This document shows, in pieces, positions 24,977 to 34,365 of a DNA stretch of 64,000 bases (its first letter is position 1; each line of letters starts with the position of its first letter). Position numbers and translations under genes: made by a program. The notes below the pieces were generated by a model, which did not search any database, had not been told where the DNA came from, and saw nothing but the letters and a program-made list of their open reading frames with translations. The DNA comes from Ciceribacter sichuanensis (GTDB lineage Bacteria > Pseudomonadota > Alphaproteobacteria > Rhizobiales > Rhizobiaceae), in contig NZ_JAMXLX010000003.1 of assembly GCF_024055605.1 (NCBI RefSeq), positions 426,766 through 490,765 on the forward strand. The letters run 5' to 3'.

Positions 24977-25854
24977 CGAGCATAGATCTGACCTTGTTGC
25001 CCAAGCCGCGCATTATCGAGGAAATCTCCTACGAGACGACCGTTTCCCGGCAAAACAGCCGGTTCGCGCAGGTCTGGGCCGACACCAGAACGGCAAATCC
25101 TGACGTCGACCTGCCTGATTATGACGTGCAGATGCTACAAACGGATCCGGCGATCCTGATCAACCAGGCCGAAAGCAGTCGCGAAGTCCGGCTTCGCCAG
25201 CGCGCAAATGAGGTCGCGCGCGGCCAGTTGCTGGGTTTCGCCACTGGCGCGGATCTGGAACATCTGGCCGCCTTCTATGACGTCAAGCGCCTGCCGGGTG
25301 AGCTGGATCCCAGACTGAAGTTGCGCGTGATCCTCGCCATACAGGGGCGGTCCACCGGCGGAACGACCGAGCGTTACAAATATATAGCGATGACGTCGAG
25401 CCTGCATGTCTCCGACGTCGTGGTTTACCGATCCGGCAAAAGCCCGGTCATCCATGTCGCCGTGTTTTCCGATGCGCCTGACGGCGTGGCATCCGCCTCG
25501 CTGCTCGCGACAGTCACAGCCGCACTGCAGGCGGATGATGCCAAAGTTCTCAATGACACATTTGCGGTGTCCACCGCCGTGCGCACCGTCGTCAACATCG
25601 TCGCCGATGTATGGCTGTTGCCCGATGCGGCGGCCGACACGCTCACCCTGGCGGAAAGCGAGTTGCGGGCTGCGTGGATGATGGAGCAAACCCTTGGGCG
25701 CGATCTCATCAGCACCTGGTGGGTTTCGAAGCTGATGATAGCGGGTGTCCATAAGATCGCCCCCATTACGCCGCTTGGCGACATCGAGGTTCCGTCCGGA
25801 GAAGCGGCCTCAATCGGGAGCGTCACTCTCAATCTGCGAGGCAGGGCTTTCTGA
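24973..25854 (+). CDS. Baseplate assembly protein J
   Basis: A 293-residue wedge protein of the P2 GpJ family. Family segments: an acidic/aspartate N-terminal stretch, RLRQRANEVARGQLLGFATGADLEHLAAFYDVKR, the EPGELDP-type loop (PGELDPRLKLRVILAIQGRSTGGTTERY), and a C-terminal IAPITPLGDIEVP strand. It lies between W and I, as in P2. Confidence 0.9.
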   Translation: MTSIDLTLLPKPRIIEEISYETTVSRQNSRFAQVWADTRTANPDVDLPDYDVQMLQTDPAILINQAESSREVRLRQRANEVARGQLLGFATGADLEHLAAFYDVKRLPGELDPRLKLRVILAIQGRSTGGTTERYKYIAMTSSLHVSDVVVYRSGKSPVIHVAVFSDAPDGVASASLLATVTAALQADDAKVLNDTFAVSTAVRTVVNIVADVWLLPDAAADTLTLAESELRAAWMMEQTLGRDLISTWWVSKLMIAGVHKIAPITPLGDIEVPSGEAASIGSVTLNLRGRAF

Positions 25855-27050
25855 TGGATACCTCGCTGCTTCCCATCACGTCAGGGCTATTCGAAAAGGC
25901 GCTGGAAGAGGCGCTGAACCCCCGATGGCAATCCCTGGAGGCCGCAGTCGAGGCAATCCGCAAGGCAAAGCATATCGACCGTCCGCCTTCCTATCTGCCG
26001 TGGCTGGTCTATGAGTATGGCCTCGGCCCGCTCACGCCATACGTACCCAATGTCTATCAATTGATCGACGAGGGTGTACGGTGGCAGCGAGTTCGCGGGA
26101 CCGCCAAGGCCTATCGCATGGGCCTCGGCTGGATCGGCTATTCCGCCGACATCGAGGAGGCCTGGCATGGGCGCAACTGGTGGAACAGCTATCAGCTGCG
26201 CTTTCCCGACCTACCTGCCCAGGATAGTCCGGATCTTGAGCGTATCGAGGGCATATCCATCCTGTCGGGGCCGTTGCGTTCGGATCTCCGCCGGGGCGTT
26301 CATCAATACGATGTCGGCCCGCTGATCGCGGACTACTGTCGCCTTGATGACTCGATGCTGGAGCGAGAAAGCGGCATTGCGGTCACGCCGGCCGGAACGC
26401 TCTGGTCATTCGGTCGAACCACGGAAATCCGGCACATGCTGACGGAAGCCGAGGGTCTGGCAATCGGGAACTGGCTGGAGCCCGTCGATACCGGCAGCAG
26501 CGCGTGGATGCCTATATCGCTACCGGATGCCGGCTTTGGTGTAGGGACCGTGCCCGACCTGTCCATGGACCCCGGATTGCCATGGGTCGAAGCGCATTAT
26601 CTCTGGAACGATGCCGATATCCTATGGTCCTCGATCGGTACGTCGGCGCGCTCGGCGACAATGGCCGCATGGTTTGTCGGCCGCTCGATGTTTCTGACGT
26701 TTCGGGATGCGGGCGGTCAGGTGATCGGCCACCGGCGTTGCCGGGCTGTTCGGCCCGTCATCGAGCGGTATAGCGGCCTCTACAGTTTCGCCGGATCGTC
26801 CTATCAGCCGACTTCAACCGGAACCGCTCTCTACGTGGAGGCGATGACCGATTTCGGTGATGCCGCCGATGTTGTCGCCTCAAGCGTGGAACTCAATGTC
26901 GGCGGAGATCTCGCCGATGGAATTCCCCCCGGCCGCCTCTGGCTTGCCTCCGATGATCTTTCGGGGGGTGCTGCCATCGCGGTTTCACCTGTTTCCATCC
27001 CGCTCCGGACGACCGTTCGGGAGTGCGTCAAATTTCTAGTGAGGTTCTGA
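25854..27050 (+). CDS. Tail protein I-like (long form)
   Basis: A 398-residue protein; the first 190 residues resemble the P2 GpI family (SGLFEKALEEALNPRW, LPWLVYEYGLGPL, RVRGTAKAYRMGLGWIGY). The second half is an added domain of unclear origin with several Trp-rich strands, so the protein is about twice the usual GpI length. It overlaps J by TGATG and probably connects the baseplate to fibres. Confidence 0.75.
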   Translation: MDTSLLPITSGLFEKALEEALNPRWQSLEAAVEAIRKAKHIDRPPSYLPWLVYEYGLGPLTPYVPNVYQLIDEGVRWQRVRGTAKAYRMGLGWIGYSADIEEAWHGRNWWNSYQLRFPDLPAQDSPDLERIEGISILSGPLRSDLRRGVHQYDVGPLIADYCRLDDSMLERESGIAVTPAGTLWSFGRTTEIRHMLTEAEGLAIGNWLEPVDTGSSAWMPISLPDAGFGVGTVPDLSMDPGLPWVEAHYLWNDADILWSSIGTSARSATMAAWFVGRSMFLTFRDAGGQVIGHRRCRAVRPVIERYSGLYSFAGSSYQPTSTGTALYVEAMTDFGDAADVVASSVELNVGGDLADGIPPGRLWLASDDLSGGAAIAVSPVSIPLRTTVRECVKFLVRF

Positions 27051-30000
27051 TGTTCGAACATCCCAGCGGACTCCCGCATTCGTATGACCGGGCTGCTGGG
27101 CGCCCCGAAGTGCAGTCGGTCGTATTCTATGGAGACCGGCCGTTCATCCAGGCGGCGGAACTGACCGAGATGCAGACCATCACTCGCGAGCGGAGCCGGC
27201 GCGTGTCGCGCCTGATCGTCAGCGACGGCGACCGCATCGAGCGCGGCGATGCGATTATCGACGCGGAGGCCGGTTCGGTGACGCTATCGGCCGGCCGCGT
27301 CTATGCGGATGGCGATGTGTGGGACGTTCCGGAGGCTGTGCTGGCAGATGTACCCATGGCCGGCCGGGTTGAGCTGGGTATTCGCCTGACTACCAGCTAC
27401 ATCACCCATGAAGACGATCCGTCTTTGGTCGGACTGGTCCCCGGCTCCGTCGCCGAGGGTGAACCGGGCGCCGCGCGCGAGATCCGTTCCGCCGTGTGGG
27501 CACGTCAGGGCGATTCCGAGACCGGCGATTTCTATTCGGTCCATGTCCTGCAGGACGGCGTTATCCTCGACACGGTCGGCCCGAGCGTTCTGGCGCCGGC
27601 CATGCAGGCGATCCAGGAGTATGACCGTCCCAACGGCAACTACATCGTCTCCGGTTGCCGGGTCACGGCGATGGGAACTGATGCGGGCAAGCAGATCTTC
27701 ACGATCTCCGAGGGCGAAGCGAACATCAACGGGATGAAGCGGACGCGGCTCGCTGCGCTTCGCCATGCCGAGGCCGAGGAATGGGACGAACTGGCGATCC
27801 CTGGCGAAACCCACACCTATACGGGCGGCGCCAGCCAGACATTCACGGTGGCTGCCGGCCCGATCGGTGTGGTCAATTCTATTCTGCTGACCAAGGAAAA
27901 GACCGTCAACGTGACGCGTGGTGCCGTGGTCAATGGCGCGGACGGCCTGCCGGATACCAGCGTCATCCAGATCGTAGAGGTCAAGCAGGGCGCGACCACC
28001 TATGTCGCCGGGGCGGATTTCAACCGCATCAACAACACGGTCGATTGGGCGCCGGCCGGGGCGGAGCCTGCGACCGGTTCGACCTACACGGTCAAATACC
28101 GCTATCGCGCCTCGGTCGAACCTGATGCGGTCACGGCATACACCATTACGGTCTCGGGCGGTGCCTCCGGCGGCGATGTCATCATCGCGTACACACGCCG
28201 ACTGCCGCGCGTCGACCGTCTCTGCCTCGCCGAGGATGGCTCGCCCGTCTATCTGCGGGGCGTGTCGGCCGCCGCCAACCCGCTGCCGCCCGCCGTACCG
28301 TCGAACCTGCTGAAGCTGGCGCAAATCTCGAATGACTGGGTGTCGACGCCGACCGTCACCAACGACGGTACGCAGTCGCTGAGCTGGGACCAGATGTGGA
28401 GCTACCTCGATCGCATCGTGGATCTCGACCGTCTGGTGCAGCTCGACCGGCTGACCCGTGACATCGACAGCCGCGAGCCGGTTGCCAAGAAGGGGATGTT
28501 CGTGGACCCGTTCCGCGACGATACCTATCGTGACGCCGGCACGGCACAGACCGGCGCGATCGCGGACGGCATGCTGATGCTGGCGATCCAGCCGACATTC
28601 TACACCGCGACCCTGACGGGTCCGGTCATGCTCGACTGGACCGAGGAAGTCATCGTCCGGCAGGAACTCAAGACCGGCTGTGAGAAGATCAACCCGTATG
28701 CGAATTTCACGCCGCTGCCGGGTACGCTCGCCCTTGCCCCCGCTGTGGATTTCTGGACCGAGAGCCGCACCGACTGGCTGTCCGAGCAAACGCAGGAGTT
28801 CAATCGCGGTGTGACGACACAGGCCACGCCGCTGCAGACGACGACATCGGAAACCCGTCTGGAGGATCGTCGCGTCGAGCAGATCGCGTTTCTGCGCCAG
28901 ATCCCTGTTGCGTTCACGATCAAGGGGTTTGGCGCCGGCGAACAACTCGCCACGTTGACATTCGACGGTATCGACGTGCGGCCGGCCGGTCCTCCGGTCG
29001 CCAATGCGCAGGGCCAGATCTCCGGATCGTTCGTTATTCCCGCCAATGTCACTGCCGGATCGAAGGTGGTTGAGGCCACTGGCGCCGGTGGCACCGAGGC
29101 GGCGGCAATGTTCACTGGTCAGGGCACGGTCGAGGTCGACGTGATGCGGCGGGTCACGACGATCGCGAACTGGAGCGCTGCGCGGATACGCGGATCGGCG
29201 ACACCCCGCCAAACACGCGAGGGGTCAGGCGGTGCGCATGATCCGCAGGCTCAGTTGTTCGCGGTAACGGAACTGCGGCAGGTGGTCGGCATCGACTTCC
29301 ATGTCTGCGCAGCGGGCAATCCGGCGCAGCATATCGTGGTCGATCAGGTCTCGACGGACAACGGCTATCCGACCACCGATGTCGCGGCCGAAGCCGTGGT
29401 GTCGATGGCCGCTCCCGCGACCGGCTGGCGCTCAGCCCGCTACAAACTGCCATTGACCACGTCGCCGGAGCGCAAGCATGCCGCCGTCATCAAGACGGAC
29501 AGCAATGAGCACGCGATATCCATCGCCAAGCTCGGCGGCTACGACGCCACGGCCCAGCGCTGGATTACCTCTCACCCGTATGTCACCGGTCCGAGGTTCA
29601 GTTCGGTCAATGCCGAGACGTGGACTGCGCATCAGGACGAGGCACTGACCTGCCGCGTTGTTGCTGCCGTGTATGAAGTAACGACGAAGACGGTCAACCT
29701 CGGCTCGTTCGACCTCGTCCAGTGTTCTGACCTTCAGGTCCGGGCAGCGGTTGAGCTGCCATCTGCCGGCTGCTCGGTAGAGTTCGAGATCGAGCGGACC
29801 AACGGCACGATCTACCGGCTCGCCCCGTTCCAGGTGTTGCAGCTCACTGAGTACATCACCGAGACGGTGCAGCTGCGCGCCGTGCTGAAGGGAACCGAGA
29901 AGCTCTCGCCGATCCTCTATGCTCCGGTCGAGCTGATCGCCGGGCGGATCGAGCAGGAACTGACCTACGTGACCCGCGCCATGGATCTCGGCACGGCGGT

Positions 30001-30250
30001 GCGGTTCACGACGTATCTGAAGGCGTTTCTGCCGGGCGGCTCGACAGTTGCAGTCGCTCTGTCGATCGCGGGCGGCGCCTGGGTCAACGTGCCGCTGAAA
30101 GAGACCGAAGCGTTGGCGTATGCGCTCTGGAGCGAACGGACCTACGAGTTGACCAACCAGACCGGCCTGACGGCGCGGCTGAAAATCACCGGTACGGGTG
30201 GCCCGGCGTCTCGCCTGATCATCGGCGATCTCGGCGCGGCGATATTCTGA
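27050..30250 (+). CDS. Large DUF4815-type tail/fibre protein
   Basis: A 1066-residue protein. The N-terminus (YGDRPFIQAAELTEMQTI, RERSRRVSRLIVSDGDRI) and the early beta repeats are characteristic of DUF4815 tail proteins. There are two immunoglobulin-like middle regions and a long beta-rich C-terminus, consistent with a structural host-contact protein. It overlaps the I-like gene by TGATG. The largest gene in the phage; receptor specificity may reside here or in the two fibre genes that follow. Confidence 0.8.
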   Translation: MFEHPSGLPHSYDRAAGRPEVQSVVFYGDRPFIQAAELTEMQTITRERSRRVSRLIVSDGDRIERGDAIIDAEAGSVTLSAGRVYADGDVWDVPEAVLADVPMAGRVELGIRLTTSYITHEDDPSLVGLVPGSVAEGEPGAAREIRSAVWARQGDSETGDFYSVHVLQDGVILDTVGPSVLAPAMQAIQEYDRPNGNYIVSGCRVTAMGTDAGKQIFTISEGEANINGMKRTRLAALRHAEAEEWDELAIPGETHTYTGGASQTFTVAAGPIGVVNSILLTKEKTVNVTRGAVVNGADGLPDTSVIQIVEVKQGATTYVAGADFNRINNTVDWAPAGAEPATGSTYTVKYRYRASVEPDAVTAYTITVSGGASGGDVIIAYTRRLPRVDRLCLAEDGSPVYLRGVSAAANPLPPAVPSNLLKLAQISNDWVSTPTVTNDGTQSLSWDQMWSYLDRIVDLDRLVQLDRLTRDIDSREPVAKKGMFVDPFRDDTYRDAGTAQTGAIADGMLMLAIQPTFYTATLTGPVMLDWTEEVIVRQELKTGCEKINPYANFTPLPGTLALAPAVDFWTESRTDWLSEQTQEFNRGVTTQATPLQTTTSETRLEDRRVEQIAFLRQIPVAFTIKGFGAGEQLATLTFDGIDVRPAGPPVANAQGQISGSFVIPANVTAGSKVVEATGAGGTEAAAMFTGQGTVEVDVMRRVTTIANWSAARIRGSATPRQTREGSGGAHDPQAQLFAVTELRQVVGIDFHVCAAGNPAQHIVVDQVSTDNGYPTTDVAAEAVVSMAAPATGWRSARYKLPLTTSPERKHAAVIKTDSNEHAISIAKLGGYDATAQRWITSHPYVTGPRFSSVNAETWTAHQDEALTCRVVAAVYEVTTKTVNLGSFDLVQCSDLQVRAAVELPSAGCSVEFEIERTNGTIYRLAPFQVLQLTEYITETVQLRAVLKGTEKLSPILYAPVELIAGRIEQELTYVTRAMDLGTAVRFTTYLKAFLPGGSTVAVALSIAGGAWVNVPLKETEALAYALWSERTYELTNQTGLTARLKITGTGGPASRLIIGDLGAAIF

Positions 30251-30262
30251 GGAGCATGAACG

Positions 30263-31240
30263 ATGGCAGTCACCGAACACTACGGCCTGCAGAAACCGGA
30301 CGAGGGGCGGAGCGTTGCCGATGAGTTCCCTACCTTGCGGCTTACCCTCGACCAGATCGATGCGCTCATTTGGGCGCTGAAGCAGGCGGTCGACGGCAAG
30401 GCCGCCGTCGACCATGCCCACACGATCGCCCAGGTGCTGGGACTATCGGCAGCGCTCGACGGCAAAATGCCGGCAGGCACGACATTCTCGCTCGATGATC
30501 TCAACGATGTCGACGGCGCGGCGATGGCGGCCCCCGGCTATATGTTGGTCAAGACGGCCAATGGCTGGTTACCATCATCGCCAGCTGCCGCCATCGGCGT
30601 GCACCAGCACCGGATGGTGGACATTGTCGGTCTGGCGGAAGCGCTTTTGGCAAAGCTGGATGCATCGGCCGTGTCGGCATTCGCGTCTACGCTGCTCGAT
30701 GATGCTAACGCCGCTGCTGCCAGGGCAACCCTTGGCATCCCATGGGAACCGATCGGGGACGAGGTGAATGCCGCTGGACTAAGTGCCGTCTCCTTCCCTC
30801 TGCCGGCAGGTTATTCGGTGTTTCATTTCGAATTCAACGACGTCAATCTTAACAGCGAAACGTATGTTTCGGTGAGGACATCGACGGATAACGGAGCAAG
30901 CTACAATCTTGGGGCCGGTGACTATCGCTACCTAGCGAGTGGTGCGGTCACAGCCGGTCCGTCATTCGGCTACTCCGCTGGCGTACCGCAAATGTATCTC
31001 ACTCCTCCTCTGCAGGCTAACAACGGTCGAGCGCTCGGAACGTACATGCTCGATCCCGGATCGGGCACGACATTGCCGACGTTTATCGGCACATCGTGCG
31101 CAGTTGGAGCAGATGGGACGGATCGTCTGTTCGAATTCGCCACGCGGCGCAATGCGGTTGCCCGAATCAACAGGTTCGCCGTGTTCTGTCTATCCGGCGC
31201 GTTCATCACCGGCAAATTCAGACTGTTCGGGAGACGCTGA
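30263..31240 (+). CDS. Tail fibre protein
   Basis: A 325-residue fibre: an attachment end (HYGLQKPDEGRSVADEFPTLRLTLDQIDAL), a central H-x-H-type shaft (DHAHTIAQVLGLSAALDGKM, IGVHQHRMVDIVGLAEALLAKLDASAVSAF) and a beta-rich tip. The repeated H-A/Q-H followed by V-x-G-L-x-x-A-L is typical of phage fibre shafts. The adjacent small gene overlaps its stop. Confidence 0.85.
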   Translation: MAVTEHYGLQKPDEGRSVADEFPTLRLTLDQIDALIWALKQAVDGKAAVDHAHTIAQVLGLSAALDGKMPAGTTFSLDDLNDVDGAAMAAPGYMLVKTANGWLPSSPAAAIGVHQHRMVDIVGLAEALLAKLDASAVSAFASTLLDDANAAAARATLGIPWEPIGDEVNAAGLSAVSFPLPAGYSVFHFEFNDVNLNSETYVSVRTSTDNGASYNLGAGDYRYLASGAVTAGPSFGYSAGVPQMYLTPPLQANNGRALGTYMLDPGSGTTLPTFIGTSCAVGADGTDRLFEFATRRNAVARINRFAVFCLSGAFITGKFRLFGRR

Positions 31241-31686
31241 TGCGCATGTATCACAACGGAAAAACCTTCGACGTTGCTGCGGCGGATCTGGCCGCTATCG
31301 GATTGGGACCGGTTGAACACATCCCGACCGCCTCCGATGTTAACATCGAGCGAGACCGCCGCATCAGCGCCGGCACGACGTTCACGGTCGTAGGCTATGG
31401 CGGCATCCCTGTTACCGGCCGCGAACGTGACCAGATCGTGCTCGGCACCATGCTGCAGCGGGCTCAGGCACTGAAGGCATCCGGCAGTACCGCTGCCAGC
31501 CTTGTCCTACGCGACGCCGGGAATATCACCCATCAGCTCACGCCGGATCAGGCGATTGATCTCGTCTCCCAGGGCGTCGCCTGGATCGAGGCGACCATGC
31601 AGGTGAGCTGGGACATGAAGGATGGCGTCGGCGCGTTCGCCGATGGCATCCCGTCCGACTATACTGACGATCGGCATTGGTTCTAA
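31240..31686 (+). CDS. DUF4376-type tail fibre accessory protein
   Basis: A 148-residue protein. The C-terminal half matches DUF4376-like proteins found with fibres (RERDQIVLGTMLQRAQALKASG, LTPDQAIDLVSQGVAWIEA). The start overlaps the fibre stop as TGATG. Likely a fibre tip or assembly protein. Followed by a terminator-like hairpin. Confidence 0.7.
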   Translation: MRMYHNGKTFDVAAADLAAIGLGPVEHIPTASDVNIERDRRISAGTTFTVVGYGGIPVTGRERDQIVLGTMLQRAQALKASGSTAASLVLRDAGNITHQLTPDQAIDLVSQGVAWIEATMQVSWDMKDGVGAFADGIPSDYTDDRHWF

Positions 31687-31763
31687 CTGACTGCGGCGCG
31701 GAAATGCGCCGCTGATCGTGCTCGCAGGCCGTAGTCTCCCCTACCCTTATCCAATCCTGATCG

Positions 31764-31782
31764 CCCGCCGTCTGGCGGGTTT
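31764..31782 (+). terminator. Hairpin after fibre genes
   Basis: CCCGCC-GTCT-GGCGGG followed by TTTC. A compact GC stem with a short T run 78 bases after the fibre accessory stop and 53 bases before the sheath start, in the only large gap of the tail region. It probably separates the baseplate/fibre transcript from the sheath/tube transcript. Confidence 0.6.
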
Positions 31783-31834
31783 CGTGCCCGTTCGCTCGCG
31801 CCGGGGGCAGGCGCATTCCCATGGAGTCCAGACA

Positions 31835-33067
31835 ATGACCGCACCGGTATTCGGCATGCAGTTCACTCGTCCGGCCGACGAACCTGTACCGGTTCTCGGC
31901 GCGGATTTCTCGAAAATCTTGGTCATCGAAACGTCGGCCGACGCGTCCAATTCGGAGTATCCTATCGGCAGTCCGCGGCGGATTTCGTCGTCCAATACCG
32001 AGGCGGTCGCGGCGCTCGGCACGGGGCTGCTGGCTGATGCCGTGCGCGGTATCAACGATCAGCTGACCAGCGTCAACGCCGGGGCGGATGTTACGGTTTT
32101 GCGCATTGCCGAGGGTGCAAATGCGGGTGCAACAGCTGCAGCGATCGCCGAGGCGTGCGGCGATATCCCGACGATCCCGTCGGCCGTCAATGGTACGCCG
32201 CGCATCGTTGTCGCCGGTCGCACCGCATGGCGTCCTGACCTCGATACGGTCAATCCCGTCATTGCCGCGCTGCAGGTCAATCTCTCGAAAATTCTGGCGG
32301 TTGCTCCTGTCGATGTCGATGCCACGTCGGCGACCAATGCGATCGATGCGCGCGAAACCATGTCGTCGGAACGTCTGATCCCGATCGGCGTCGCGGCAAA
32401 GGTCTGGGAGGGCGAAAATGTCGTGGTGAGGCCGATGATGCCTCGTGTCGCCGGCCTGATGGCCCGCATTGACAACGAAAACAAGGGCAAGCCGTTCAAT
32501 CCGATCGCCAACCAGCCTCTCTACGGGTTGGCCGGGCTTTCCCGCAAAATTCCGTTCAACATGCTGGATGGCTCCAACGAGGGGCAGCAGCTGCTGGAGT
32601 CAAATGTCTCGATCGTCGCCGAGGGCGAGGTCGGGGTCGATGGCGCAATCGCCGATGGCGGCTTCGTGTTCATCGGCACGGACAATGCAGCGACGGGCGA
32701 GCTTTGGGAACAGTTCCACCAGGTGCGCGGTGCAGATTACATCGTCGCCAAGATGATGCGGATCACGCGGCAGTTTCTTGGGCCGAAGATCTCGGCGGAC
32801 TCGGCCGAGGCGTGGATCAACTCCATTGCCTTCATGCTTGGCGACCACCAGACGGACGGTGACATCCTCGGTTACACGCCGAAAAACCAGATGTTCAAGG
32901 CCTCCAAGAACAGCCCGGAAAACATCCGTCTGGGAACGCTGACACTGACCATCGGTATCGAGCCGGCGCCGTCGTTCCGGGTCGCAAACCATGAAATCCG
33001 CCGCTACCGCCCCGCCGTCGAGGGACTGGTGGCCGAGATCGTCGCGCGCCTCGACGCGGCGGCCTGA
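31835..33067 (+). CDS. Contractile tail sheath protein
   Basis: A 410-residue sheath protein of the P2 FI family. Family segments: GADFSKILVIETSADAS at the N-terminus, NAGADVTVLRIAEG, GLAGLSRKIPFNMLDGSNEGQQLL in the middle and AFMLGDHQTDGDILGY near the end. Its presence shows the phage is myovirus-like. ATG 31835 is preferred; the upstream reading covers the terminator. Confidence 0.93.
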   Translation: MTAPVFGMQFTRPADEPVPVLGADFSKILVIETSADASNSEYPIGSPRRISSSNTEAVAALGTGLLADAVRGINDQLTSVNAGADVTVLRIAEGANAGATAAAIAEACGDIPTIPSAVNGTPRIVVAGRTAWRPDLDTVNPVIAALQVNLSKILAVAPVDVDATSATNAIDARETMSSERLIPIGVAAKVWEGENVVVRPMMPRVAGLMARIDNENKGKPFNPIANQPLYGLAGLSRKIPFNMLDGSNEGQQLLESNVSIVAEGEVGVDGAIADGGFVFIGTDNAATGELWEQFHQVRGADYIVAKMMRITRQFLGPKISADSAEAWINSIAFMLGDHQTDGDILGYTPKNQMFKASKNSPENIRLGTLTLTIGIEPAPSFRVANHEIRRYRPAVEGLVAEIVARLDAAA

Positions 33068-33099
33068 TCTTTCTCTTCTCAAATCCAAGGAAACCCGCC

Positions 33100-33609
33100 A
33101 TGCAGCCGTTGTATCTGCTGACTGCCGTCGATGCGCGCCGTGCCGAACAGGCCGGATCGTCGCGCGCCACGACCATCGCCAAACTGACCATTCCCTCGAT
33201 CAAATTCCTCACCGTCAGCCACAGCGCCGGCGGCGGGGTGATGGGCGTCGATTATGCCCTGCCCCGCATCGAGCCGGTGGAGCCGGCGTTCTCGGTCAAG
33301 GGTATCGACGCCGATATCTTTACCGGTCTCGGCTCGCGCGAACGGTGGACATTCGCCGGCGCCTACCGCACCGATCGCGGCGCAACCGTGCCCGGCCGCT
33401 GCATCATCGAGGGGGCTATCGTCGAATGGGCGCCTGACGAAAGCGACCCCGCCGAATTCCAGGGCTGCAACCACGTCTTCAAGGAAGTCGTGCATTACGA
33501 GTTCAGCCTGAACGGCGAAGAACTCTGGTACATCGACGCCAATGAGCGCGTGATGCGCCGCAAGGGCATCGACCTGTTTGCGCAGACGCGCATCGCGCTC
33601 GGGGCGTAG
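33100..33609 (+). CDS. Major tail tube protein
   Basis: A 169-residue tube protein of the P2 FII family, directly after the sheath. Beta-rich, with TIAKLTIPSIKFLTVSHSAGGGVMGVDY and VHYEFSLNGEELWYIDANERV, characteristic of the family. AAGG lies before ATG 33100. Confidence 0.9.
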   Translation: MQPLYLLTAVDARRAEQAGSSRATTIAKLTIPSIKFLTVSHSAGGGVMGVDYALPRIEPVEPAFSVKGIDADIFTGLGSRERWTFAGAYRTDRGATVPGRCIIEGAIVEWAPDESDPAEFQGCNHVFKEVVHYEFSLNGEELWYIDANERVMRRKGIDLFAQTRIALGA

Positions 33610-33617
33610 TCGCTTCC

Positions 33618-33938
33618 TTATTCCACCAATGCGCCGATGGACTTTGCCGATGCCTTGGCAAGCGCGCATTGGTTTTCGGTCAGCGTCTTGTTGCTGCGCT
33701 TCAAGGTGTCCAGGTTAAAGTTGATCCTTGAAAGGGCGTCCGGAGAAAGCACGTTCTTGCTTTCAAGCCAGAGATTTAACGCCTTCGCATCCAAGCGCAT
33801 CCCGCAGGTTTCTTCCGCATGAAGAAGCTCGGCGGCGCCATCCATCGCGCCTAGCTGTTCCAAGCTCCATCCTGCAGCGCATGCCGTCGTCGCGCTCAAT
33901 CCGAGCGCGGCCGTCATCACTATTTCCCGAATTTTCAC
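33618..33938 (-). CDS. Small secreted protein (moron within tail genes)
   Basis: A 106-residue protein on the opposite strand, between tube and tape-measure chaperone. It begins with a signal peptide (MTAALGLSATTACA, cleavage probably after ACA) and then has a helical body with one CGM and one QCA cysteine. GTG 33938 has GGAG 5 bases upstream; alternatives are GTG 33944 and ATG 33917. No family recognised. Its orientation implies its own promoter and expression in the lysogen. Confidence 0.65.
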   Translation of the reverse strand: MKIREIVMTAALGLSATTACAAGWSLEQLGAMDGAAELLHAEETCGMRLDAKALNLWLESKNVLSPDALSRINFNLDTLKRSNKTLTENQCALAKASAKSIGALVE

Positions 33939-33958
33939 AAGCACTCCGTGAGGTAACC

Positions 33959-34243
33959 ATGACCGACGTCATCAAATACACCCTGAAATCCCCTGTCAAT
34001 CTCAGCTCCGGCGTGAAGCTGACCGAGGTAACACTGCGCGAACCCGAAGTCGGCGACATGATCGCCGTCGAGGATTCCGGCGGAGGTGAGACCGCTCGCG
34101 TCGCGCATCTGCTGGCGCGCATGTGCGACATGGACCGCGCCGATTTCGCCCTGATCAAGAGCCGTGACGCCCAGGCGATGAAGGCGAAGGCGGACAAGAA
34201 ATGGGGAAACGAGGAACAGGATGGCGGCAACTCGCCGTCCTGA
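33959..34243 (+). CDS. Tail assembly chaperone (E-like, short form)
   Basis: A 94-residue chaperone for tape-measure assembly, in the P2 gpE position between tube and tape measure. Pattern: YTLKSPVNLSSGVKLTEVTLREPEVGDMIAVED, then helices (VAHLLARMCDMDRADFALI). The GpE_2-like fold is typical of the family. It contains a slippery heptamer near its 3' end that gives a longer product. Confidence 0.85.
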   Translation: MTDVIKYTLKSPVNLSSGVKLTEVTLREPEVGDMIAVEDSGGGETARVAHLLARMCDMDRADFALIKSRDAQAMKAKADKKWGNEEQDGGNSPS

Positions 34244-34365
34244 TCTCCCACTATACCGCGACACCGCGGCCGGTCGTCGACCGATACACGCTGCGCGAGG
34301 CCGAGGCCGAGCGCGATGCCATCCATAAAGTCGTGAGAATGCTCCATGGGAACGCTCGTCAGTAA
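33959..34365 (+). CDS. Tail assembly chaperone, -1 frameshift product (E')
   Basis: A -1 shift at GGGAAAC (34204-34210) leaves the short frame and continues RGTGWRQLAVLISHYT, VVDRYTLREAEAERDAI, ending HGNARQ at 34363-34365. The extension has strong coding character and ends 20 bases inside the tape-measure gene, as in P2 E' and lambda GT. This product is expected at a minority level and probably recruits the tape measure. Confidence 0.75.
34204..34210 (+). promoter_or_regulatory. Programmed -1 frameshift slippery site
   Basis: G-GGA-AAC in the zero frame, a canonical X-XXY-YYZ heptamer. It sits 11 codons before the zero-frame stop. Lambda G uses GGGAAAG at the equivalent place. I did not find a definite downstream stimulatory hairpin. 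Confidence 0.75.

Noticed and set aside
27284..29212. 642-codon open frame on the minus strand
   Set aside because: Shadow of the DUF4815-type gene; arginine-rich, repetitive translation and no start signal.
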